DNA of 64,000 nucleotides from assembly GCA_018902385.1 (NCBI GenBank), contig JABSSW010000022.1, positions 648,485 through 712,484 on the forward strand, in the 5' to 3' direction. The DNA is from Physcia stellaris (lineage: Eukaryota; Ascomycota; Lecanoromycetes; Caliciales; Physciaceae). The notes beneath the pieces are model-generated. The model was not told the DNA's origin. It saw only the letters and a program-made list of their open reading frames with translations, and did no database searches. A program made the position numbers and the translations under genes. This document shows, one piece after another, positions 22,421 through 33,217 of the stretch; position 1 is the stretch's first letter; each line of letters opens with the position of its first letter.

Positions 22421-22621
22421 TATCTTGAAAATCCCACAAGAGTAACCCCAATGGATTAGACACGGCCAATCGTATTAAGACCATCCAAGCAGTACTGCGG
22501 ATATTCGGATCCGTGAGCAAAGCCACCTATGAGCACTACAAGTTATATCATTGTCAATCAGCTCGCAGTACAGGCCCTCCTTGGTGGGATTGCTGAGTTC
22601 TAAGCAATACCTCAACACTTT

Positions 22622-23827
22622 TCAATACCAAATACACCTGGTGCGATGATGAGGAATCGACACAACACCATTGGCTTCTTGCTCTTTCATGGTATCGTAT
22701 AAGAAAAAGTCGATCAAGATGGCATTGACAGGTACCTTAGGATGATGGAGCACGATCTGCCGTCGAATCAGCTCCACACACCAGATGCTGCAGCCGCGCA
22801 GCTGCACCTCCCATGGATCACCACTCTTGATCAGCTTGGCTTGCTGAACGTGGTGATCTAGTGGAGGACTGTATTGCAGGCAGCCTAGCGAGTGGAGCAT
22901 TTGCGGTATTCGATAGTCGGCGAACATGGTGATCTTATCAATATCATGGAAATTGCCGTAACTTTCGCCCTCAAAACATGCCCATAAATCGGCAACGAGG
23001 ATCTGTGCTCGCTTATAAAAGCGGACCGTTTTGCCTTCAAACCTAGCTTCGTCACGAAAACATGGGAAGTTGTTGACGAGAAGATTCACCAGTGCAGCTG
23101 CCGAGCCATGGGCTTCCTCGATGCAGCTAATGAAGGTGCCGTCAAATCGCTGGATACTGGTCAGCTTAGTCTTTTGCCTCAAGCGTAAAAACACTTACGT
23201 CGGCGAGAACTTGACCAGCCTCTCGGATGCAAGTAATACGCTTGTCCAGCAAGGGCATCTCCTCCGATGTAGAAGATCTGAAGGTGTGCTTAAAGATATC
23301 ATTCAGGCAATCTTCACATTGGCTAACCCAGTAATTAGGGCTGGTAATGGGGATACCTGGATGGGTGGTGAGCATACCAAGTCTACAATGACATGAATCT
23401 TGATCACACCTTCTTCCAACGCTCGCTGTAGAGCCGCGACGAGACTCCAGTATCCGGTCCACTTCTTGCCCTTGTATTCGATGGCGAACCTTTGCTCTTC
23501 ATCATTGCTATCAGACCAAAAGCAAAAATTCAGAAGGTCTAGAACAAAGATGAAATCCACAGTGTTTGTATTCTTCACTTTGGGATGAAGCTCGTGCTGA
23601 GACCATGACTTGTAGCTGTACTGTTTCTCCTGCATCAACCGCCAGATAGTAACAGCGGCCGCTTTGGTGCTGTGCATGTCGATAGCCACATCAACAGAGT
23701 TGTCGTAAACATACTCCGCGCTCTCTAGGACCCGTGTTTCTGGCGGGCCATTGACAGCCCCATTATCCAGGCCCAAAGACTGTTGCAGGAGTGCTAGGAG
23801 TTCAAAGTCTGCTTCGTCGTCTGACAT
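22622..23827 (-). CDS. Queuosine 5'-phosphate N-glycosylase/hydrolase (queuosine salvage, former DUF2419)
   Basis: This family frees queuine base from queuosine 5'-phosphate so that it can be reused in tRNA. Exons 23827..23410, 23356..23199 and 23149..22622 give 367 residues. Intron 1 (23409..23357, GTGTGA...CCAG, phase 1) joins LEEG|IPITSPNYW; intron 2 (23198..23150, GTAAGT...CCAG, phase 0) joins VLAD|RFDGTF. Family motifs in order are DFIFVLDLLNFCFWSD (residues 91-106), YKGKKWTGYWSLVAAL, FYKRAQILVADLWACFEG, FHDIDKITMFADYRIPQ and RGCSIWCVELIRRQ. Length and motif order match eukaryotic homologues (C9orf64/QNG1). Eukaryotes cannot make queuine, so this implies salvage of an environmental or bacterial micronutrient. 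Its upstream side faces the large retrotransposon. Confidence 0.9.
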
Positions 23828-24208
23828 GATTAGATAGCTTCAAGGAAATCTATGAAGGACGCAGTCTACGCCAGTACTTCAACAAAACTTCTAGAATACG
23901 ATGTAAATCGCATAAGGAAACATGACAGGCTCTCCGATGCAGCAAAAGGCCACCCAATTACCGTCCACCGAAACCAAACCGGGCAACGACAGCAAGCGAA
24001 CGAGATCAATGCATCCAACCGTAGATGTAAGCTTTCAAAACCACTTCGGACCGGACAGGCTTCTGCTTGGGATGACAGATACAACTGGGGCAATGAGCGT
24101 GTTGATTGAGTACGGAGAGAATGTAGAACACCGAGTAAGGTACCTGGGTATCTTAATCATGTGAATTCTGTCCAGAATTGGACGAACTGTTTGTGGCGGC
24201 CCACAGGC
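23828..24208. other. Intergenic DNA left of the LTR retrotransposon
   Basis: Promoter side of the minus-strand queuosine-salvage gene. Composition is normal until the 4 bp target site at 24209. Short unsupported frames only. Confidence 0.5.
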
Positions 24209-24212
24209 GTGA
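24209..24212. repeat. Left target-site duplication GTGA
   Basis: GTGA lies directly left of the left LTR and is repeated directly right of the right LTR at 32973..32976. It is a 4 bp perfect match. Confidence 0.65.
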
Positions 24213-24360
24213 TGAAGAATTAGTCACTGGTGGATAGAAATCAATGGCTAGAATCAAAATGCATTGTATGGTGGTGAAAGGAAATCTCTGATGACCAAAT
24301 GGCCATTTATGCTACTGCTAAACTAGACTAATTGAGAAAGATGCATTTTGCACTTCATCA
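24213..24360 (-). repeat. 3' LTR (left copy)
   Basis: This 148 bp LTR aligns end to end with the right copy, with one single-base indel. Differences are about 24 transitions, all explained by C-to-T before T or C on one strand. The terminal stretch ATGCATTTTGCACTTCATCA is identical in both copies. It is much less AT-rich than the interior. Confidence 0.8.
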
Positions 24361-26648
24361 GCTCACATAATAACAAAAAAGAATTTACGATCTCGTAAAT
24401 AATTTCGAAATAATCATCGAAATGTGTGTAATTTCAATATTCAGTTTTTTAAATTTAATCGATCAAAACTCGTAACATCGATTCATTCATAACTCATAAT
24501 TTTTCATTGTTTTTTCATCGTTTCGTTCATCAACTTGTTGAAATTTTTCTTGAGAAAATTGTAATTCGTGACTAGATTAATTTTCATTTTTTGTTTAATT
24601 TCATTGATTTGTCGATCAATTTGTGATTGATTTAATATGAATTCAGTTTTTTTTCAGTTTTTTTTTTTTCAATTTTTGAAACGTTGTTTTTTGAATTGTT
24701 GTTTCATTTTTGTTTTTCATGTACTTTGCTTGATTTTCAGATATTTCGTTCAATATTTTTTCGATCACTCATTTTTCATTTTGATTTTCGTCGCAAACGT
24801 AATCATGATTATAATTTTAATTTCGAATTCAAAATCGCATTTCGAGCATTGACATGAATGCGCGTCTATTAAAATCAAAAAATTGAATGATATCTTTTTT
24901 GACGATTTAGATTGATTTTTCAATTTTATGTGACATCGATCGTACTTCATGTGAATGATTTTTGACTCAATTTCGTTGAAATGATCGTGTTTTTTTTGAT
25001 TTTCATTCGTGATTTCGTCATCGATTTTCATAGTTTTTTTGATTTTTTCATTGTTCGTGATCATGATTTTTGAAAAGAAAAAGTTTAACAATTTGTCAAT
25101 GATATAACAAACATCGAGAATCATCGTTTTGTCATCGATGATTTGTTGATTAAATTGCGAAACATAATTTTCATAAATTAAGAAATTCTTTTTAATGAAT
25201 TCGCATATTTTCGTCAACATGCTAACATTGTGAATCAGATTGATGTTCGCTAATTGAAAATCATTTTTCAAAAAAACGAAATCGATTAAAAAATCGTGAA
25301 TTATTTTCGTCAATCGTATTTTTTCGACAACAATGTGTTTTTTTTTCGTTTTGACTTGATTTTTGATCATTGCATCTAAATTCTGTTTGATGTTGATCAA
25401 ATAAATGTTGTAATTAATGAAATGAATTTTGTTTTCAACGACGAACAGCTGATTTAGTCTTAAATCTTGATTGAGATTTAAAAATTCTGAAAATACGACA
25501 CTTGCAAATCCGATGAACAGACTAGCATACGATTCAAGCTTGATTTCGAACATCTCGTCGAATATTTTGATGAACACATTTTTCAAGTACTGATAAACTA
25601 GATTTCAAAAATGAATGATTTTTTTTTTTCGATTTGAGCTAGTTGATAGATACATCGTGCTGAATTCACAGCGAAAAATTACGAACAAATCGATTTTCGA
25701 ATTTCGTTGAAATTCAATTTTGATTATTTTGATCACATCTTTTTCGTGTGATGTCATTAATTCTTGTTTGTTAGTCAATTTAGTTTTTTTTTTGTTTAGT
25801 TCAGTTAATTTCGACTCGTTGATTCGCTTATGATTTTTGTAAAAATTGATTTAGATGTGATTACTTTCTCGAAAATGTCGTATTCGTCGTCAAGTAATTC
25901 GTCATTTTCAACTTTTTCGCTCTTTATGATTTGGCTAGTTTTTTTGCGATTTCTAGTCTGAATTTGTAATTTCGAAAAAATAGATAGATTTTGTTTTGTG
26001 AGTCGCTTTCGTGCTTCGATACGTTTAGTTTTTTTTCGATTTTCTTTGCTGTCAGCTTCGATCAGTACATTGATTTTACTGTCGATCATTTTATTTGATC
26101 GATGTTAAAAAGATGTTTCGTAAAATCGCTAATGTATATCGTTTGAAACAATTGCAAAGTGAAATTGTAAAACAAAGCGAAATGTGAATGTTTGATGAGT
26201 TGCAAAGTGAAAATGTGAAATGAATTGTAAAGTGAAAGTTGAATAATTTCATCGCGACTAATCAAGCGCGTTAATTCCGATAGAAAAATGTTGTAACGAA
26301 GAGCGAAATCGATTCGTATTCGCTGAAAAAGACGACGACAACGAAAAGCGAAATCGATTCGTATTCGCTTGAAATTTTTATTTTTTTGCTAATTTAACGT
26401 CATTGCGAACGATGTGTAATTTTTTTTTAGTTGATGATTAAACATAGTGTCCGTTGCTCAAATCTGATGATGATTCGTATATTGTCGTAAACTTCGCTGA
26501 TCGAAATCAATAAATTTGTCAAAATTGATCGTTGATGATAAGTTATAATATCATCGATATGATATTTTTTTGATTTTTTTTCGTGAATTGACTTGATGTG
26601 AACGCTTTGTTCATGATGAGTTCAATCTAGCATTATACGAAGTTTTAA
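24361..26648 (-). pseudogene. Accessory coding region downstream of integrase (unknown product, decayed)
   Basis: About 2.3 kb separate the integrase end from the 3' LTR. A 94-codon frame (26089..25805) and a 273-codon frame (25586..24765) lie on the coding strand. The second is extended on both sides by TGA-only interruptions: upstream through a TGA just before 25586, and downstream to about 24.4 kb as a Lys-rich, possibly coiled-coil tail. In such AT-rich DNA TAA would be expected often, so a frame broken only by TGA suggests former coding. One C-rich patch (DAHSCQCSKCDFEF) could be metal-binding. No relation to a known retroelement protein was recognised; it could also belong to an older insertion. 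Confidence 0.4.
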
Positions 26649-28439
26649 TCATTTCGGCTTCAATTTTCTTTCATGTTTTTTATCGACTTGATGATTTTTG
26701 ACTAAAATCAAATCGTCAAAATTGAATATTTTTTGCTGTCGTTGCTTTTTTCCTTGATAGTCATGAATATAGTTGATTGTTTCGCTAGCTAGCAATTTGT
26801 TTTTTTTTTTTAGTGCGATATATATTTGATATTGATGAGTTGACAAAGACTGTTCAGCATTTGTTGAGTTTGAAAAAGTTATTGAATTTATATCGAAGTG
26901 ATATTGTTTGAGCTCGAATTTTAGCATCAGCATAGTCGGGAAATAATTTAATGTTTTGATTGACTTGATATTCATTGTAAGAATATGATTTCGAATAAAC
27001 AGAAATCACGAGTTTGTTGTTTTTCGATTTATACAATTTTTTGCAATAAAATTCAACATTTTTTGAATTGCTCGTTTCAAAAGGTCAGTCGATGAGAAAT
27101 GCGATATTGAATTTGTAAAATGACTAGTGTCATGTTCAGTAAACATTGCGCTAACATCGTTGTTAACGAAATGAAAATCATTGTCAGTGTACGTTCTTTT
27201 TGATCATTCGAAAATTGAACAAATATGCTTTCGTAAAAAGTTTAGCGTTTTCAAGACAATATGTGTGCGATAAATTTTTGTTCAATTGAATCTGTTTCAA
27301 TAATTTCGTCTTAGACAGACATACTGAACATTTGTGACTGAACAAGAAGACGATATAGATTTTAGTCAATTTAAGTCGATCATGATCATTGACTGAAAAT
27401 GCTGAATGCTAAGCGAAATTCGTTGAATTGGCTTTTTTAATCGACATTGACAGAAATGACAATTTTTACATCACGTTTCGATATTTTTTATTTTTGTAAG
27501 TCAATAAGTTCGTTTTATCAAAAAATCAAGTGTTAAGGCTGACGAGAAATGATCGTGATTTTCGTGAACTACTTTGAAAAATCGTGATATTTCTTTTTCG
27601 ACTATGCAAATGTTATTTTTCCCGTTTGTTTTCCGATAAAATAAATGAATTGTAGTAGCGTGTGAAGATAAAATGTAAACATTGATTTTATTTCCGAGAA
27701 TTTTTATTTTTCTAGCGGTCAATTTTTGCTTCTTCAAATTATCTGGTTTTTTTTCGAAATACTTCATCAGCTGACTATACATTGAAAACTTATAATACTT
27801 ATTCAGTTTCTCAAAAGACAAAATAGATAACGATTCTGTTTTCCGTTCAACTTCTGATTTTCGCTCATTATCAATTTCAGATGAATGATCAAATTGTTCA
27901 TTCGACAAATAAATGTTAGAGTTTCGTAAGTTCACGTTTAGCACTGACATAGTCAAACGTTTCTTTTTCGAATAAGTAATTACATTTTGCAATCTAATGA
28001 GCATTCGACTAAGTTCATCGACAATATCTATGTGTTGATCTTTATTGAGTCGATGATGTAATTTGAGATCGAACTTTCTCAACATGTCTAGTCATGAAAT
28101 TACTTTTTTTTTTTCTGTTTGTTTTGTGGCGAACATTGATTTTAACGTTTCATGATCAGTATACATCATTATTGGAAATTTGTTGTTCATGACTAGTCAT
28201 CTAATTTCGACTAAACTTTTCATTATGACATAACATTCACGTTCAGAATTCGAATATCGTGTTTCTGCGTCGTTCAGGCGATAAGACAGAAACATGAGCA
28301 TTTTTTCATGAATTAGCAATTTCGAAATAATTTCAATTTTTGTTTCAATATCTTGCAGTTGAAATAAACAAACTCTCAATTTCGTTTCGTTAGCATTCGT
28401 GATCAAATGAAACTGAAATGCTGAATTTGTTTTTGTCAT
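26649..28439 (-). pseudogene. RNase H and integrase portion of the Gypsy pol, broken by TGA codons
   Basis: The RNase H domain begins near 28439 and contains MLMFLSYRLNDAETRYSNSE and ERECYVIMKSL, then a TGA (28199..28197) where the family has Trp. It continues with MMYTDHETLKSMFATKQ, another TGA (28094..28092) inside ISxLDMLRKFDL, and HHRLNKDQHIDIVDELSRM. The integrase zinc finger region lies near 27.2-27.4 kb (CSVCLSKTKLL). The integrase end KHERKLKPK is followed by TGA (26651..26649), where Gypsy integrases read KPxW. The protein is non-functional. Frame breaks beyond the TGAs, mostly in A/T runs, are also present. Confidence 0.75.
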
Positions 28440-28760
28440 GACATTATTAATTATAATTTCTTTAATCGATTCGAATGTTTTTTGTTGACTTGCTTCTCAA
28501 TCGAAAATATTTTTTTTTACATATTTGCGTTGAATGATTGATCGTTTTATTCGAAACGTTTTATGTGACTTGATCAGATTTTCGTCGCATGATTTCATTT
28601 TTGTATCATGATTTTTTTTGAACTTGAATTCGTTTGATTTCAGCATGAGATAGATTTTTTTCATTTTTAGCACTAGCTTCGCTTTTTCGAATATAAAGAT
28701 TCGTAAAAAAAACGTCAATCATAAGAACGCATTTAATTTTTTTCGATTCTTAAAAACAAA

Positions 28761-29607
28761 TCAATTCAAAATCTTGTTGCGATGCTTGAAAGTTGATTTC
28801 AAACTTTTTGCATTTTTTTCAAATTTTAGAAGATTTAATTTGTTCGAAAACAAATACGTTTTAGAATCAAATAAATATATTGAGTCAAATACACATTTGA
28901 AGAAATATTGAATGTGCAAAAAATTAAACAAAATTTCGTAATTTGTAATTGACGCTTCGTGATCATTCATAAAAATTGCGAAAATTAATTCGTCATGATC
29001 ATCAATCATTGTGACTATTCTGATCACGTCGACGTCGTTGAATGACAATGAGTCAAATATCAAATCCGAAAATTGCGCATAGATAAACGAACTTTTTTAA
29101 GATTTTGATTCATTCTTAGATATACTCACTGATCGTTGAAAATAATAAATTCAATCTTATTTTCATCATTTTTCTTGATTGAAATCGCTCAATAATCATT
29201 TGCTGCGTCCGAACAAAAGTAAATCGAAAACTTGAATTTCAAAAAAATAATTATAATTTTTTCATGTGATGCATAGAATAAGCTGATTTGATAATGTACT
29301 TGTTGATGAATATAAAATTATGAATCACTCGCAATAGCTCTGACTCTTTCTTTTTGAAAGAAAATTTGATTTTAGCTTTTCATGAGCTGTTTTTTCTGAT
29401 TATAATGTCTGCATTTTCTAATTCTGGAAAAATTCGATTTGCGAATTTTTTCTTTTTGAAAATGTACTTAGATAACGTATTCCGAATTGATTTCGCATTC
29501 GAAATAAAATCGATTGAATGTTTAATAAGATTTGTAACTCGTATGTCTTTAACTGTTATCGCAAAACATTTTTTCCAAATGTAAACTAGTCGTTTCGTTT
29601 TAGTCAT
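28761..29607 (-). pseudogene. Reverse transcriptase portion of the Gypsy pol, with mutated catalytic box
   Basis: The N-terminal RT region near 29.6-29.3 kb reads HSIDFISNAKSIRNTLSKY, ANRIFPELENADIIIR and FPFKKKES, matching the conserved entry into the RT palm. The catalytic box lies in the 29063..28761 frame, where IFMNDHEAS replaces the family's F/Y-x-D-D; the first Asp is Asn (28967..28965, AAT). The change GAT to AAT fits the GG-to-GA pattern seen across the element. Polymerase activity must be lost. Confidence 0.7.
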
Positions 29608-30107
29608 TTTTTTTTTTGTATCAGCGTCTAATTCTATAGTAATTTCACTTTTTTCGAATCACTTTTCAATAACATTCATGTTTTCATTATTTAGTTCTCG
29701 TTGTATTGATTTTCTTTGCGTCGAGAAGTCACTTTTTGTATCTAGCGAATATTTAGATAAGATAAATTCTGTTTTCGTAATCACGAAAGTAAAAATAGTG
29801 ATAATCGTCATGAACGCTAACGACTGTTGACTAAATATATTAAAATTATCCTGATCAATTTTGCGACATTCACGTTTCAGCGAATGATCATTCGTTGAGT
29901 ACGTATTCAGTTTAATTGCTCATTTAAAAGCAATTGACAAACAGCGTCGATCAAATCGCTAATCTCGTCGTCGTTATTCACTTTTATCGTTGATAAATCA
30001 ACATGAATTGAAAAGATTTGAGTTGACACTTTTCGTTTTTTTTCATTTCTTTCAATTATGATTATTTCGTTTGTGTCATAATGCGAATTAAAAGTTACTT
30101 TTTTCAT

Positions 30108-30797
30108 TCATGAAATGCTCAGTAGCAAATCATAAATCTGATTGTTCACGATATACGTTCTAATCACAGTTTTTATCTTTTCGACATTAACAGAAAGTAC
30201 GATGTAATTTGTGAGCGTTTCAACGTGATTCGTGATTAAATTAACTCGAAAATGATCGTTTGTTCGTACAAAGAATGCAAATTTCATGACTAAGAATTTT
30301 TGACGACTAATCAATTTCATCATCGACTTTTCATCTATCAATGTTCTTGACAGTTTCACATTGTTTATTCAAGAAATAATCATCAGAGATTGTGATTGCT
30401 CATCATTTTCGTGAGCATGAATTATAATGACTGATGATTTTGTCTTAATTTTTGTGATCGTTATAGTCAATGACGTCGTCGTTTCTTGTTGATTTCGACT
30501 TTGCTCATTAGCTTTTCGAACTCGATATTTCGCAATAAATTTTTGCATGCTTTCTGTCAACTTTAATCTGATCACATCGAACTTGTCGAGAAATTGTTTC
30601 AACGACAAAATCAAGAGCAAATTCATGATGATGTTTACGTTGAATCGATTAACTTCGAATAAATCTCGAATAGAATCGAAAATCTTTGAAGATTTGTACG
30701 AAATCAAGTGAATTAAATTTTCTTTTTTATTGAGTTTGATTGACGACGAATTTCGAAATTCATATTGAGTTGAATTTTGCGATATCGACTGAGACAA
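30108..30797 (-). pseudogene. Gag C-terminus/linker and retropepsin portion, decayed
   Basis: A 142-codon frame (30797..30369) continues from gag with a polar linker. The frame 30359..30108 has the character of the C-terminal half of a retroviral-type aspartic protease and ends IVNNQIYDLLLS, resembling the family's YDLLLG ending that precedes a PW motif. The catalytic DTG could not be identified. Confidence 0.5.
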
Positions 30798-30824
30798 TTG
30801 TGAGAAAGATGATCGATTATTTCT

Positions 30825-32603
30825 TCAAGAAATTGATTGCAAAATCGATTGATAAATGAACGTAAATTCATTTTCGTCAATCTTATTTTCCGAAATATTC
30901 ATTTTTTTTGATTTTTGATTTTTTTTATTTTTTTCATCATCATTTTGATTTTTCGCATTGAACACATATTTTACGTTTTTTTTCGAAATCTTAGCTGACG
31001 AATTCAATCGAAATTTTGATTTCTTGATTTCGAAAAACGACGTCGTCGTTGCTTGATTAATTTTCTGTTTGTTTTTAACATTTTGCGCAATCATGATTGT
31101 GATCAAATATGATTTCTGTGCTGATAAAATACAAATCACTGATGAGAAAAAGTTTCGATCATTATTCTCGTCGTCGATGTGATAATTTTTCATTTTAGTT
31201 TTTTTCAAAATCGACAATGATGATGCTAAAATTACGACATTCGACATTGTTGATTTAAATTCATGTTGTGATTTATTGACAGCTTGACTATGAAATGATT
31301 GACTAGAAATAGCACTCAGTCGAGTCAATTCATTCGAAAAAAATGACTGACTAAAAACAGATGAATATTTCGCTTGTCGTTGAAATTGTATTTGATTAAT
31401 TGATATCATTGCGTGATTGATGACTTTCGTGATTTTAAACGTTTGATTTGATTGATCTGAACAATGTGAAACGTAATGATTTGATTGTTTGCATATGTAA
31501 CAAATTATATGTGCAAAATTTTTGTCGCTTTGTTGCGTACTCGTAAATCTTCGCTGATCAAAATTCGTAAACTGATCAGAATTGAAATTCAGCGAACGTA
31601 ATGCCTGAAACATCGCTGAAAAAGCTTGATTACTATTAATTAGAATTTGTCTAAGCAATTCATCATTGATTTGATCAAGATTTGTTGTATGAAACAGCAT
31701 CATTTGCATAGTCTTTTTGTATTTCGAATCAAATGAATTGAGCTTGTCTATTTCACTGTAGATTGTTTTAATCAATTTATTCACAGCGATAAAATTGTAA
31801 TTTTGTTTTTTTTGACATTCGAAATTTATTTGCTTTCTTTTCGAAACGTTTTTCATATTTCGCAAGATAGTCATTTCGACATCAATTTCGTCGTTAAATA
31901 GTTTTCGCGAAATATCTGAAGCTCGTTTGATATAATCGGAAATCAATTTTTGATTTTTTTGTTTCAGTTGAATCAATTGCATTTTTAGTTCAAACTTTTT
32001 AGTTTGAGCATTTTTCACGAAAATTTCATAATATTTTAAGAAGAATTTCAGCAATTTAAATCAATTTTGTTTGAAATCTGATTTCAGATTTCTGTATCAA
32101 GCATGAGCATCATTTTTCAAATTCTGACGAAACAGCATTCGTTTGAATTTATTAGTCGTAATCTCATCGACGTCAATTGTTTTGAAATTCCGTTCGTATG
32201 CTCAATTTATGTTTTCAATGTATTTTTTCGAATTTTTTCTTTCGTCTCGAAATTTTTTAAAGAATCGAATTTTGATTGAAATCATCATGAATAGAATTGA
32301 ATTTGCCGAATTGAAAATGATTGATTTAAGAAAATTTAGCTCGAATTTTGACTTGTTAAATGAAATTTTTTTCGAAAAAGCAAATTCTTTTAGCGATGAC
32401 GAGATTTTTTCGAAATTATTTTCAAAAAAAGCTGTGTAAAATTGATTTTGATCGAATGAATAGAAAAAATCACGCTTGAAAAGTGATTTAGTTTTGCTAG
32501 CAATCGTTTGTCTAGCAAAAAAAAAAGTGATTTTTTTTTTAAATTTTGATGTAATTTGCAAGTCTTTTTCGAAAAATGAGAAATGAAATATTCGATTCGT
32601 CAT
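30825..32603 (-). pseudogene. Retrotransposon gag with CCHC zinc knuckle, interrupted by TGA at Trp sites
   Basis: Two frames (32603..32202 and 32054..30825, 133 and 409 codons) belong to one gag reading. Between them the only interruptions are TGA codons at places that read as Trp in context (ENIN-x-AYE, AHA-x-YRN, KQN-x-FKLL). The long frame contains a basic/helical capsid-like region and a CCHC knuckle, C-x2-C-x4-H-x4-C (CYICKQSNHYVSHC). Many CAA Gln codons survive, which would not be so under CpA-directed RIP. The protein is rich in Asn, Lys, Phe and Ile, as expected after strong GC-to-AT change. Confidence 0.75.
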
Positions 32604-32825
32604 AAGTTATTCGATTTTTCGATAGCTTTTAGTTTTGCTCAGTCAAGTTTTTTTGACTATGACAAAATGCACGTAACGATGATTAAATGAGAAGATTTTT
32701 TTTCGATCAAATTCTTCTGACCGAAACAACACGAGTAAAATGCAAAATGAATGAAAAATTTTCAAACACGTATTTTTGTTTGAGTCTGCAGCATCAATCT
32801 GCTACAATTTCTGTTCGATTTTCAC

Positions 32826-32972
32826 TGAAAAACTAGTCATTGATGAATAGAAATCAATGACTAGAATCAGGATGCATTGTATGATGATGGAAAAAGTTCC
32901 TGATGGCCAGGTGGCCACTTATGCTACTGCTAGGCTAGGCTAATTGAGGAAGATGCATTTTGCACTTCATCA
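32826..32972 (-). repeat. 5' LTR (right copy)
   Basis: This 147 bp LTR is the partner of 24213..24360. It starts TGAAAAACTAGTC and ends TTGCACTTCATCA, followed by the GTGA duplication. It lies upstream of gag for minus-strand transcription, so it is the 5' LTR. Confidence 0.8.
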
Positions 32973-32976
32973 GTGA
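32973..32976. repeat. Right target-site duplication GTGA
   Basis: Direct copy of the GTGA left of the element at 24209..24212. It marks the end of the insertion and return to normal composition. Confidence 0.65.
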
Positions 32977-33030
32977 TCTGCATTGAGCTTCGCGCTAGCC
33001 TTAAGGCTGCATCTGGATATGACATTTTAA

Positions 33031-33059
33031 CGATTTACCGATCGAGCCGATTTACCGAT
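33031..33059. promoter_or_regulatory. Duplicated 12-mer CGATTTACCGAT upstream of UBA2
   Basis: CGATTTACCGAT occurs at 33031..33042 and again at 33048..33059, 17 bp apart and about 160-190 bp before the UBA2 start. It lies between the retrotransposon and the gene. A paired protein-binding site is one possibility; it may equally be a chance tandem duplication. Confidence 0.3.
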
Positions 33060-33217
33060 GCCGAATAGACCCCGTCAGTGCGTATGGTACCCCTGCTACA
33101 TTTCATCTTCACTTCACTCTCCTGCCCAATTCACCATCTCTATGCGCCCACCCTCTATTTCAACTCTGTCAATCCTCTCCTCACTTGCATTCCTCTACAT
33201 GACCACATCTTACAGCC

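Larger units (their letters stand above)
24213..32972 (-). mobile_element. Complete but decayed Ty3/Gypsy LTR retrotransposon, 8.76 kb
   Basis: Two direct repeats (24213..24360 and 32826..32972) that start TGAA and end TTCATCA bound an internal region of extreme AT content; GTGA target duplications flank the element. Coding order on the minus strand is gag, protease, RT, RNase H, integrase, then extra coding sequence; RT before integrase places it in Ty3/Gypsy. The frames are interrupted mainly by TGA at positions where the family has Trp. CC and GG are almost absent, while CA and CG are common. The element sits in the shared upstream region of the queuosine-salvage gene and UBA2. No intact primer-binding site or polypurine tract could be assigned. 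Confidence 0.85.

Noticed and set aside
29354-32439. Plus-strand frames such as 29354..29584 and 32143..32439
   Set aside because: They overlap minus-strand pol and gag with recognisable motifs; low stop density on both strands is a by-product of the mutation spectrum.
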